DNA from: Amia ocellicauda
Lineage: Eukaryota; Chordata; Actinopteri; Amiiformes; Amiidae
Length of the DNA: 64,000 bases
Direction: 5' to 3'
Assembly: GCF_036373705.1 (NCBI RefSeq)
Contig: NC_089864.1
Location: forward strand, 1,978,501 to 2,042,500
Positions 1-16,015 of this stretch are shown piece by piece; the first letter of the stretch is position 1, and the number at the start of each line of letters is the position of its first letter. The notes under the pieces were generated by a model, which was given only the letters and a program-made list of their open reading frames with translations, was not told the DNA's origin and ran no database searches. Position numbers and translations under genes: made by a program.

Positions 1-934
1 GAATAACTAATGAGTGTCTGCTCCAATGTATTATAGCTCCCGCTCGGCTTTATTCAAACACCAGTGCATTCCTGGGAAGTAACTCGAGCGTGCTGTGACC
101 CTACCTGCCCTACAGGGGGCGACATCGTGCAGCTTCTTGCAGTCAGAACTAATCACACACTCGCACAAACCGATGTAGCACAGAATGTTTAGTGTTTACG
201 AGCTTTAATACAGTGAGCTACTGCCTGAATTGCCCATCTTTTCAGGCACCTGTGGAGTTCTTTTTGTTTTACCTTTGACAATGAAGCCCTCTACTGGCTG
301 CAGGGCACTTTGCTATTTATAGAACAACGATGCTGATGGGAAGGGGTGGACCACATCAGAGCACCATGGGTTACACTCTGGTCCTGTCCTGTGTATTATA
401 GTCCATTCCAGTTCAGAGTACCAGTCCAGTCCGGTCCTGTCCTGTCCAATACAGTGCACGGTGTGATCAGATTTTCCATGGTGCCCTGGGGGACGGTGTG
501 GGTGTGGAGGCAGGGGCTGGATGCCTGAGCCTCGCCTGCTGGGCGCTGACGTCACCACCTCCCTCACTGATCACAGCGCTTCGCTCGGGGTTTGCGGACT
601 GCTGTCCAGAGTGAACACATCCACGCCTTAGAAATAAGCAAGTCTGAACTCATTCCAGTCGACCGGGATGCTTCCAGGCTTAGGGCTGAATCAGTGTTGC
701 AGCAACTATGTGACGAGGTGATTGAGAAATAAGTAATAGATAATGAACAGTGTGTTTTTTTTTATTGTTATTAGCATCATTATTATTATTATTTATATTC
801 GTGAGATCACATCAATACCTAGTGTTGGGTTGCTCTGGAGTTTTACTGTTTCTTGATTGGCCATGGTTGAGATATTTTGTGCTGTTTATGCACCCAGAGA
901 AGGGGAATTATTATTATTATTATTAATATTTTTA
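1..934. other. Left edge, no gene recognised
   Basis: No coding exon or RNA gene is recognisable. The segment around 360-500 is moderately GC-rich and around 720-930 AT-rich, with short ATT runs near 780-800 and 908-930. The two opposed ORFs near 313-567 have low-complexity, non-conserved-looking translations and are treated as chance. Confidence 0.5.
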
Positions 935-1035
935 TTTCTTGGCAGACGCCCTTATCCAGGGCGACTTACAACATAAGTGCAAAAATACAGTAAGTACAAG
1001 GCATCTGGAAGTGTCATTAAATACAGTACGTCTCA
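930..1035 (-). repeat. V-SINE-like 3' tail fragment
   Basis: The segment contains ttggcagacgcccttatcc followed by agggcgacttacaac, the reverse complement of the tail seen in plus orientation near 48790. The same module recurs near 41040 and 46545. It resembles the conserved segment of fish V-SINEs, a family assignment made from memory of the consensus. Only the tail end is obvious here. Confidence 0.6.
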
Positions 1036-1673
1036 CTGTAATAGACGTAATTACGTAGCCACCGAAACAATGGCAGAAAGTATTGGGGTTTATTTTCAAA
1101 ACTGCCTTAAAATGTTATACATGTTGAGATATGTAACCGTGTGAACAACAGAGGGAGAAAGGTTTTACACCCTTGACACACAGAGCATGAGCTGTTTAAG
1201 AGGTGTATTTAAGAGCTTTTGTAATAACCGTTTAAAGAATACAGAGAACTGGTCTTGAAACTAGCCCTCTCTCTCTCACTGCCCCTGTCTGCTCCCATAT
1301 TATATAAATATGTACTGTTAATACATTTTATGTTTTTATTTATTGTAAATCACTTTCTGATACATTGTCAAAACAATAGAAATATAAAACCGAGACAAGC
1401 TTTTGTAGTACAGGAAGGGTTATCTTTAAAAAAACTATAATTTTAATGTTACAAACTTCTGCAAAGCTATAGGGTAAAACAGACACAGTATCAAATATAG
1501 ATGTCATACAGTGTCAATGGCTACAGTGATTGTCTTGTTACAATAGCGGTCAATATTAACAATACAGTATAGTTGTCATGTTACAATAGCAGTCAGTAGT
1601 AACAGTACAGTATCACAGGATAAAGACTCAGCATTCAGCCCCCCCGGCGCTCTCTGTGACCCGGCGGGCCGCT

Positions 1674-2967
1674 CTACAGGCCCTGGGCAGCGAGGGTCAG
1701 GGCGAGCGCCAGGCCGAGCGCGGGGGCGGGGGGCGGCCAGCGGGGGGCGGCAGCGTTGCACAGGTCCTCGTCGCAGCAGGTGTTGGTGAAGGTGAAGTTG
1801 AGGCCCATGGCTTGCTTCTCCCCCGTGGCGCCGCACAGCTCCGCCACCACACAGCTCTTCTCATAGAAGACCACGCGGAAATCCCCTGCGCAGAGGGAGA
1901 GGTAGGAATCTCTTGAGGAGTGCACATAACCTCTTTTTCCATACACTTTACTCAGAGTTTACACACATATGACACACAGGCTGTTGCTCCCAGTTCCCAC
2001 ACACCTGACCCCAACTTTACACACATTATACAGACATTACAAATATATATTTTGAAAGTGAATGCACGATTATGGCCAAACTTTACTCAAACATTACACA
2101 TTTACATCAGCCTCACCTATATTTTACCAACACATTACTCAGACATTACACACACTTGACACTGTTACCTCTGGTTCCAATGGCTTTGCTGGAAAGGCAG
2201 CGCTGTCCTGGGGGGCATTTCTGAGGGAACTTGATGCAGTCCAGAGGAGAGATAGCCGGGAAAACACAGGTGTAACACCGCAGGCACTGCCCTGTACAGA
2301 GAGAGAGAGAGGAGGAGAGAGGGAGGGAGAGAAATGAGAGACCAGAGAAGAGAGAGAGAGAGATAGAGGGAGAAAGAGAGGGATTGAAAGATGGGGAGGG
2401 GTAAGAGAAACACTGACTTATACTGACTGGACACTACTATACTCTCCCTATCTCTCTCTCTGACTAATTATTCAGAGACTTCAGCTGTAGTTCTACACTC
2501 TGGTCACTGGAGGGTGAGTGCTTTGTAGCATGGGAGAAGGAGAGAAAGAACCAATCTCTCTCTTTTGCCCTCTGCCTCTGTCTCTCTCTCTGTCCATCCC
2601 TACCTCCTCTCTCTCACAGTGTTCCCTCTCTACTCCAACTCTCTCTACATGTACATATGAAACCATCTTCAAGTGTTAAAACAAAGTCCAGTAATTTAAA
2701 ATCAATTAAGCAATTATAGATGAATTGAGGAGCCATTGAAGTCACTGGCAGTAGGCAGAGGGTCACTCCAGTGAAACATGATTGTATCAATACAGTAATT
2801 GTTAATACAGTAACACAGTACTGTTAATTGGTAATATAGAATAATTGATTATATAGTAACATAGTAACTAGTAAGTTTTAGTAAGTAATTTGTAAGTTGT
2901 AATACTTTGACTCACCACCTGAGTACAGCAGAGAGAGGGTGAGGAGCAACAACCCAAAGTGAGACAT
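1674..2967 (-). CDS. LY6/uPAR-domain GPI-anchored protein (MHC class III LY6-like)
   Basis: Three exons on the minus strand: 2967-2916, 2291-2169 and 1885-1674, with GT-AG borders and phase-1 junctions, give 128 residues. Exon 1 is a signal peptide (MSHFGLLLLTLSLLYSG). Exon 2 opens the LY6 fold with LRCYTC and continues through CPPGQRC. Exon 3 carries EKSCV, ELCG and the family signature TCCDEDLCN, then a proline-rich linker and a hydrophobic C-terminus (ALGLALALTLAAQGL) typical of a GPI-anchor signal. The expected product is a small cell-surface, disulfide-rich three-finger protein. The neighbouring gene is DDAH2, which in human MHC class III lies beside LY6G6C/D-type genes, so orthology to that cluster is likely; I cannot assign one member. 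A TTTATT near 1335-1345 could be the minus-strand poly(A) signal. Confidence 0.88.
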
Positions 2968-3084
2968 TGGACTGGGGGTCTTTCTCTCTTTTTTCACTCT
3001 TTGAGTATCTTTAGTCTTGTCTTTCATGCACTGTCCCTTTAGCTCCTCTTCTTTCTGTCTTTTCTGCTTTTTCCGCTGATCCAC

Positions 3085-4080
3085 ACTTTTTATTTCTCCT
3101 TTTTCTTCTCTTGTGGTCTTCTCCCCGTCTTAGTCTGTCGGTCCTCTCTCCCTTTCTCCCTCTCTGGCAGCACAGTGTTAAGGTACTGTCGTGTCCAGTC
3201 AGTCAGTCAGTCTACACCTCTCTCCAGAATAGTCTCTCTCTCTTTATTTCTAGTCTCTCCCCTCTATTCTTCTCTCTCGATCTGCAGTGGTTCTGTTTTT
3301 CTCTCTCTCACACTGTCTGTATCTCCCCCTCTCTCACTCTTATCACTCACTCTGACTGTGTGTGTAGTGTCTGTCCTCTGCAGCACACTGACCCTGTCCA
3401 TCTCCCTTCAATTAACTTAACTGGTTAATGAGATAATGAGGGAGAGGATGGCAGTACAGTTTATATTGTAGATTTTCTCTGTTATTTGCGGGAAATCCCA
3501 CTAACAAATCATTCAACCAATCAATAATAACAATGTTGAAAACCCCAGAGATAGATGCCCAGTACACAGTAAAGCACAATACAGTACAGTACAGTGTATA
3601 GGGCAGCACAATATAGCACAATACACTATAGTGCAGTACAACTGTGCACAGTGTACAGTAATAGTAAAGTCTAGTACACTACTGTATTGTGTATTACATT
3701 ACATCATAAATCATAAAATGCTGTGTATTGCAGTACAGTGTAATAAACAATGATCTAGTACAGTACAGCACAATGCAGTACAGTGTAGTAAATGATGGTC
3801 TAGTACAGTAAAGTACAGTATACTATAGTATAGTGTAGTGAAATGTAGAGCAGTACATTATGGTGTGTTATAGTGCATGTATAATATAATAATACTATCT
3901 ATGCACAGGCCCTCTCTTGGGCTTATTGCTTGCATTTAACTACACTGGGCTATATACACCATGCTATGGCATATTGCACTATTTGGTACTGTAGAATATT
4001 ATTCCATAAAGTAATTTAGTTTAACTCCATTGTACTTAACTGAACTGTACTATACTACACTATACTGAGATGTACTAGAG
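3085..4080. other. Spacer upstream of the LY6 gene
   Basis: CT-rich stretches at 3100-3400 probably belong to the LY6 promoter or 5' UTR side. From about 3540 to 4080 the sequence is built of degenerate short motifs based on acagtacagt and agtacagtgta. No coding exon is supported. Confidence 0.5.
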
Positions 4081-4172
4081 CTGGGGCAGGCATCCGTGGT
4101 CCTGGAGGGCCACAGACACTTCGGATTTTTGTGGCTCTCCAGGACCAGGGCTACCTGCCCCTGTGCTATTCT
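4081..4172. repeat. Short palindromic (MITE-like) repeat
   Basis: Two arms are nearly perfect inverted copies: ggtcctggagggccac on the left and gtggctctccaggacca on the right, enclosed by ggggcagg and cctgcccc, with a loop of about 17 bases. The arms could form a stable hairpin. Related arm sequences (tctccaggaccagg) occur near 47730, so this looks like a dispersed repeat family. Confidence 0.7.
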
Positions 4173-4945
4173 ACACTACACTACACTACACTATAGTGTT
4201 GCACATATCGTTTTAGTTGTATTTTGTTGTGAGTTTGCAGAGAGACAGAGAGCAGGGGGTGGGGGTAATTAAATTAGCAATTACCTATAATGAGGAGCGA
4301 TGTCTTCACAACGATTATCATCTGACTAGAGTCTCATGACTGGGCAAGCAAGGGAGGGAGAGAGAGAGAAAGAGAGAGAGGGGGGGAGAGAAGGGGGAAG
4401 GGGGGAGACAGAGGAAGAGGGGGGGAGAAAGGAGGAGGGAGGAGGAAGGAGATGAAGTGCTGATGTATATTTATATGTGGCGTGCTGTTTGTGCAGCTTC
4501 CTCCGAGACAGCCACGTGTACATTGCCCAGCACCGACACACATGCACAGAGAGAGAGAGAGGGGAGAGAGGGAGAGGGACAGGAATAGAGAGAAGGGAGG
4601 AAGAGATTGAAAGAGGGAGGAGGGAGACAGGGAAGGTCTGACTGACTGGACACTGCAGAAAGAGATAAACAGATCTTATCCTTTGAATCCTGATGGTCTC
4701 CCTCTCTCTCTCAGTGCTGTGGTAATGTACTGTAGTGTCAGGTGAGGGTCTGTGATGTCCATGCCTGTCTCTCTGTATAGGCGCAGTGTTATAGTGTCCA
4801 ATCAGCCCCCAATCCCATCTCTGTCTGGCTCTAGTCTGAGAAACCTACATTATCCGACACTAGACACATTAGAGGACGACTCTTAACATTCAAGCTGCAA
4901 TTCCGCATTTTCATCGCAAGAGGGCAACCTGTACTCCGTACTGTT

Positions 4946-5041
<96 letters not shown>

Positions 5042-5198
5042 AGAAGCGGAAACATCTGTCGCCGCTGCTTTGTTTACAAAATATGTGGTGAAGATGGCGA
5101 GAAGATAAAAAGGATATCAAAAATAATACAAGAAAATAATCAACAGAATAATAAAGATTACATTATTGTGACAACCAGAATACAAGTCACATAGAAAA

Positions 5199-5246
<48 letters not shown>

Positions 5247-6263
5247 ATAACTTCTGAAATCACGAAGAAATAAGTGACAGCACAAGAAAATAAAGATAAA
5301 TAAAAATAAAAATAAAGAAAGGAAGAAAGAAATAAACACGAACCCAACAGGAATCTGGACTTCAAAAGGTAAGTAGGCTAAATAATATGAAAGCGGTGTT
5401 ACTGTGAGAGTGAGGGAGGGGGTTTGCAGGTACTTATTTTGTAATTTATTTATTGGAAAAATGTATCCACATATATATATATGTGTGCGTCTGTCTGCGG
5501 CCCACAACAGCTGGACATTATTACACTTGCTAACACAGTTGCTCGCAGTCTCTGCTGTAAGAGCTGTAAAGGATGGAGTGGAAGTTGTCCATGTACTGTA
5601 CGGACACAGGACAGTACTGTGTGTGAGTAGTAACATCAGAGTTGTATTTGCGACGTACTGTGGTTTTAACCATATTTTTATGATTTTACATTTTACAGTC
5701 ATGAACATAAACATACCATTTAAGATTTACTTGGACATGACACAGTTTTCCACTGTATGGTCAGTTATTATATTATTATGAATCATATCAATAACACTAA
5801 TATAATGACGATACATAATACATAATAATAATACTTACATATTATGCTAAATGACATACTATAATGAACTTGCAAAGTCCTACTATTAGACTATACAGAC
5901 ACTAATTTTACACACCGTTGTTGATGCATACGAATCCTAATCTAAATACTAGAACCCTAACCTAACCCTCCCATTGATACGAACCTGCACACTACCATAT
6001 ATATACACCAAATATTATATATATATATATATAATAAACCTACTGCCCGGTGCCTCGACTCATTTCATGGTCGTCGTTTGCCATGACGTCCATTAAAGCG
6101 ACTCGGTTCAGTGCCGTGTGTTTTCTCTGGGGCTCAATCTGCGCCTAAACTAACCCCGATGAGAAAGCATGCATTGGTTTAACTCTGGGATTTTTAAATA
6201 TATAATGTATTCCACTAAAGGGATCCCGGAATCCCATGTGTGCATACTTTCCGCTGCAGCTGC

Positions 6264-6313
<50 letters not shown>

Positions 6314-6945
6314 ACAAAAGAGTCGCTGGACGCCACAGTAACGCCCTCCTAACCCCGCACTGAACTGAAGGTGCGAGTTTCTGTGCAATTTAAATACACA
6401 ATTTACCAACATGAAGAAATATTATAATTAGCATCTCGTTTCGATTATTCGATTATTTAAGAAGATTCCTATTGCAGAGGACGAGCGGAGTGACTCGGGT
6501 GTAACGGTGCTCGCTATTTCCCGGGGGGACAATAGTGTGCTGATTGCGTGAACAGGGGAATATGAGAACAGCAACAACAACAGGATTGTGTTGGGATGCA
6601 TGTAGTTATAGTATACACGCTGTCCACATCATTTGTGCATGGCAGACCAACAATAATCTTGATCAATTATGGTTTACAATTCAACTGCAGTTTCCAAAGT
6701 CACAGCGCACGTCTATATTCTCCAGAAAACACACGAAACCATATTTGGGGGCGTTTTATTTGTTATTTTTACTGAACTAAACATGTGTCATATGTTCGCT
6801 CTTTCGTTTACAGTTCTTGCATGTTGGGCGGAAATAATCATAAAAAAAAGAATCACGCGTTCGCTATCTTTCCCTTAATGTCTGTGTATGTCATCATGTG
6901 CCCTTCTGGCTATTGTAATAGTACAAATCAGCCATTTCAATTAAA
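4173..6945. other. Spacer between LY6 and DDAH2 with simple repeats
   Basis: No gene is recognised. GA-rich tracts lie at 4350-4450 and 4540-4620, then an AC/AG compound microsatellite near 4950-5035, an ATT tract near 5200-5245, a TA tract near 6000-6035 and TG/AG tracts near 6265-6312. The ORFs at 5244-5781 on both strands are overlapping open frames in low-complexity DNA with no domain I recognise. Confidence 0.5.
4949..5036. repeat. Compound (TG)n(AG)n microsatellite
   Basis: About 46 bases of TG dinucleotide run directly into about 40 bases of AG dinucleotide. Confidence 0.95.
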
Positions 6946-6949
6946 GAAA

Positions 6950-7290
6950 AGGACGGAGCAGAGGGGGGCGGGGGATGGGGTGAGTGAGGGGGAGGAGGAG
7001 AGGAAGAAAGAAAGAAAGAAGGGGAGGAGAGGAGAGGAGAGGGGGAAGGGGGAGACAATCGATTATGACTGAGTGGCTCCTGAATAGGGAGAGAAAGACA
7101 CAATATAACAGCACTGAGCCTGGGAGCCGGGGTGGGGAGGGACGGGAAGAGCGAGCGAGTGAGTGGGAGAAACAGAGAGAGAGAGAGAGAGAGAGAGAGT
7201 CAAAGTGATCGCGAAAAGAAAAGGCAATACATTGAAACGAAAAAAGAGGAGAGGGACCGAGGAGCGATATCCTCCAACGCGGACGCCAAG
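6950..7290 (+). promoter_or_regulatory. Candidate DDAH2 promoter and non-coding first exon
   Basis: A strongly purine-rich (GGA/GAA) segment upstream of DDAH2 ends in ggacgccaag followed by gtaaag, a plausible splice donor at 7291. A matching acceptor (ctattgcag) ends at 8409, leading into the exon with the DDAH2 start codon. This suggests a 5' UTR exon with an intron of about 1.1 kb. The transcription start is not visible. Confidence 0.45.
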
Positions 7291-8666
7291 GTAAAGGCAC
7301 TGCGATTAAATTATGAATATGTATTATATGCGTACGGTTTGATAGTATTTTGCTCATTTCTAGTGAACTGTTTTTGAACAGACATTAACTGGGCGTTAAC
7401 TTAGTATGGAGGTCTGGGCAACACGCTAGTGCTAATCATGCGTGTTTCTACACCGCCGTGGCGAACATCGTGCGTTTAAATGGTCGTTAACTATTAATAA
7501 TGTTATCGTAATTAGTCTATATCGTTTGATATGTTTTTTTGTTAGATTTTTTAAACGAGGTTGGTGTTGTCGTGACCCTGTCGCACAACAAAGCGGCCAC
7601 AGCCTCCTATAATCCTATTATTGCTTTGCGTAATATTCTCCCTAAAACTTACAGTGCATTTAAAGTGATAACTAGCAATAGGCTATACAGTTAAGTATTA
7701 CATCTTACGTATTACACTTATTTTTTATTTGAATATATTTGTAACCTGTTCTCCTTCGTTACTGTGTTGTGGAGTAAGTGAGAAGACATGCTGTACTTCG
7801 TTGATGGGTTGCGTTTATTGTTTTTAAGGCATTTTTCCCACAAAACGAGTGAAAATAGCTGTCCTTGAGTTTTTAATGATGCGTGTATTGAAGTGTTGCG
7901 AATCCGCTGTTTGGTTTGAAAGCTGTAGTTAGTGTCTCTCACACCCCCACTGATGGCGATTTCACACGGATCCTGTGTGGACGTGTGTCTCACTGGCCAC
8001 CCGTGTGTCTGTGTGTGTCTAGACCCCTTCTGTACTTCAGTCTTTCCATCCGCCCTTTGCACGTGTTTCTCTTTCTTCATCCTACCATCCACTCGGCAGG
8101 TAGAAACCGTGCAGATATTGGACACACTGTGTATGGACTAGGTGCCTGTCTCTGTCTGCCTGGCTATCTGTCCACTTACCGTCTGTCTGTCTGTGTACCT
8201 GTCTCTCTGTTTACCTGTCTGTGTATGTATCTGTTTTTATCTGTGTGTTTCTGTCAGTCTGTCTGTCTGCGTGTTTCTATCTGTGTGTTTGTCTGTCTCT
8301 GTGTAAGTGATTATTTACTACTTTGACAGTCGCGCTCTTTGTCAACATATTTCACTATTGATCACGGTTTCTAACCCTCCAACTGAAAACGTCCTCTCTT
8401 CTATTGCAGAGCCTCCACACCTCCGCATCACAAGATTGAGAGAGAAGCCTTATTGCCCAAATCAGATGGGAGTGACGTCTCTCGCCTCTGTGCTCTCCAT
8501 GTTTCCTGCTCTTCTAGAATAGGAACAACAACTAGTTTCTGACAAGAAGCAAAAGACCAAAAGCATTATAAAAAAACAACCCACAAACCAACCAAAAAAT
8601 ATAACAACTATATTAAAACATCCGAAAAATACTCCCCCCTCTCTGTCTGTTTGCTCTGCCTCCACC

Positions 8667-13281
<4,615 letters not shown>

Positions 13282-13752
13282 CCACCTCCCCTGCCTTACC
13301 CACCCAGCCACCAACCACAAGGCGTAGAACACGGGCCACGACCCATTCGGGGCTGAGCGGCAGCAGAAACTCCAGCCCAGCCAACCGCAGCTACAGAAGA
13401 CCGAGGCGGGGGGGTTCCGACCTGTCCTGCCACCTGCGGACCCCCAGAGGGAGGATTAACTGACATGATAATAGTGTCTGCTCTTTTATACTCTTCGATC
13501 TGTACTGTTTTGTATTCTCCCCCCTGAGAGATTCCAGGTCTTACTGTACATCCCCCTCCCAAAGTAAATTAAATATCCTCGGGGTTAGTCTCTTTTTGTA
13601 GCTTTTTCTAGATGGATTTGTGGGAATATTTAGAAATGGTCTCCCCCTTTTCTCTCTCTCTTTCACACACACACCTCCGCTCTATGTTTTGTATTTGTAC
13701 TGTTATTGGGAAGGGTGTGTTGGACACGGATTAATTAAATCGCTATGGAGAA

Positions 13753-13758
13753 AATAAA
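13753..13758 (+). terminator. Poly(A) signal for DDAH2
   Basis: AATAAA lies about 470 bases after the DDAH2 stop codon, with no other gene between, so it is the likely 3' processing signal. Confidence 0.6.
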
Positions 13759-13798
13759 CTAAAGCATTAGTTCATTTCTAATATGTTTTGCTCTCTGT

Positions 13799-13802
<4 letters not shown>

Positions 13803-13851
<49 letters not shown>
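13803..13851. repeat. (CT)n microsatellite
   Basis: An almost pure CT dinucleotide run just downstream of DDAH2. Confidence 0.95.
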
Positions 13852-13854
<3 letters not shown>

Positions 13855-13859
13855 CTGTG

Positions 13860-15302
13860 CTGTGTGTTGGTATATGAAGAGAGTTCACAGAACTCCCGTC
13901 TCTCTCGCTGTGTCTAAACACAGGCCAAGGGATAGGGGTACAGAGCGCGAGAGGACAGAGGACGCCCAATTCCCCAGTAATACACCTCCACAAGGAGAGA
14001 CACGGGGGGAGCACAGAGCGTGCTGGGGATGAGGCTGCCTCCTAGTGCTCGAATACGTGATCCACTTTTAAAAAGGAAATAATGGTGTTGAGAGCCCGTA
14101 CTGCAGACGGGGTGCCCTGCGGCTGTGGCCACCTGGGGTCCGACTGAGGCACAGAGGGGCTGCAGCTACAGCTTTGTATCATGAAGACTAATAAACCTTA
14201 CCCTGCTTAAACTGTGAGCAACAGGGTGGCCTTGTGTTCTGTCTGTCTGTCTGGTCATCTCTGTCTGTCTGACTGACCTAAAGCAATATGCTAATGTGGT
14301 ATCGGACCACATCACACTAGCTGTTTACAATGTACCTATAGTAGGCAACACTGCAGAACTGTACAATGCACTATAGTGACAATTTCTAGAATGGCCACAG
14401 AGAGTACACAGAGAACAGTCCCTGTCTGAACCGCCTGTTCCAGTTCATCCCACAGGTGTTCTATCTAGAGGAGTGGGTCAGTGGGTGGGGGAGCTCCTAT
14501 CTCACCGTTAACTGGGATCAGTTATGGTAGCCCAGTACAGAGATTCGCCGCAGTACAGCTACACTGGCGGAATATCGCAGCCCTGCACTGTAATGCAAAA
14601 CCGCGTCGTTAGGAGAGCCGGGGAGCTGCAGTGTCCAGTTTTCTCCTTTAGGCGGCAGCAAAGATCCTCAAATCCTGCAAGAAGTTGAGTGATACAAGTT
14701 ACACGAGATTCCCCTGTACATGAGATGCACTATTTGAAATAGAAACTACGAAGGATGTGTTAATCCCGAACTATATTTATGTAGTAGTGTTTGTATTTGT
14801 TTATATTTGGTAATCCTTCCAAAACACGCCGTGATTTGTGTATATTCATGTGTGTATGTTTTTGCAGGCGCGCATGTTGTGGCATCTCTCATGGGAAGTC
14901 TGTTCTCATGAATGGCGGCGACGGTCTGACACTCACAGCACTGTTCTGCCTGGCCGATCACTTCCGCAACCACAATCCCTCTGTCAGTCACTGTGATTTC
15001 CAGGGCACATCGTATAACTTCTACCTGTCTCTCCATGAAGGAGGCTGACGTCTCTGTGGTGCGAAACACTCCGCCTCTGGCTGTACTTGCGCCGTCGTTT
15101 TAAACGCTCTCGTTACTTTGATACTGCCACGTGTTTGGGACCAGCTACAATCTCCAGGTGTGACGTCACACACACACTTTCTTGAGATCGAGTGAAAAAA
15201 ATAAAAGAGTCGTGTGGTGGGTATATATGAACAAAATGCGGAAATGAAGTATTTATTTGACAACTAAACTCTCGATGAGAAACAAGTGATCGACCGGAAA
15301 AC
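13860..15302. other. Spacer between DDAH2 and receptor gene A
   Basis: No assigned gene. The segment 14746-15069 is open on both strands and is listed separately. The last few hundred bases may contain the promoter of gene A; no TATA box or other convincing element stands out. Confidence 0.45.
14866..15048 (+). other. Unassigned open segment, possible exon
   Basis: An acceptor-like tract (tgtttttgcag) precedes an open frame to a TGA at 15046, with segments such as SHGKSVLMNGGDGLTLTALF. The opposite strand is also open over 14746-15069. I recognise no domain in either translation. It could be a relic exon, part of an unknown repeat, or chance. Confidence 0.25.
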
Positions 15303-15983
15303 ATGACAAGTTATACGGGGAAAGGGTAAGTCGTCAATTTCCGTGTGCCTTTCATTTATAAAAATATGTCGTGTTTCTAGGGAGTATTTTATACCCTTTT
15401 CGCATTAACAACAACACAATCTCCTCTCACGCACAAGTTTATTTGGCGTGCGACTTGGTCGACCCGCAGCCCCTCCGCGTCTCTGATTTCGGTTCATCAA
15501 GCTTTTCTAGCCGCGTTTTCACTAACAACCAACCAACAACATAGCGCCTACTTTGTTGTCTCAGATCGTTTTGACCAAGAAATATGTGCCAAATAATTTG
15601 AAATGCCCCCCCGTGATTTGAACTCCGCTAGAATAGTGCAGTAGACACGCCAAATGACGTCATGCTTTATTAAACGGGTGTTCTTGTCTCTCCTGCAGGT
15701 CGGCTGTCCCGGCTCTAATTCTGTCTGTGGGTAAGTTGTGAAAACCGAGAAATCAACAAAAATAGGAGTCATTTACGTAGAAGAGATTCATTTAATTATC
15801 TATGTTCTATTATCTATATTTTGTGTAGTTTTTTTCAGTTTTATTTATTTATTTTTGCCTGTTTGTTCACCCTACTGCAATTAAGTTGGAATCTCTTTGT
15901 ATTTGGATTTTTGTCTAACACCGTTTAATACAGGACAGGACAGCACAGCACAATACACTGCATGATTGGATGGAATGGATTGA

Positions 15984-16015
<32 letters not shown>

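Noticed and set aside
5940-5970. Telomere-like ccctaacctaaccctc
   Set aside because: Only a few imperfect repeats, not an array; chance is sufficient.
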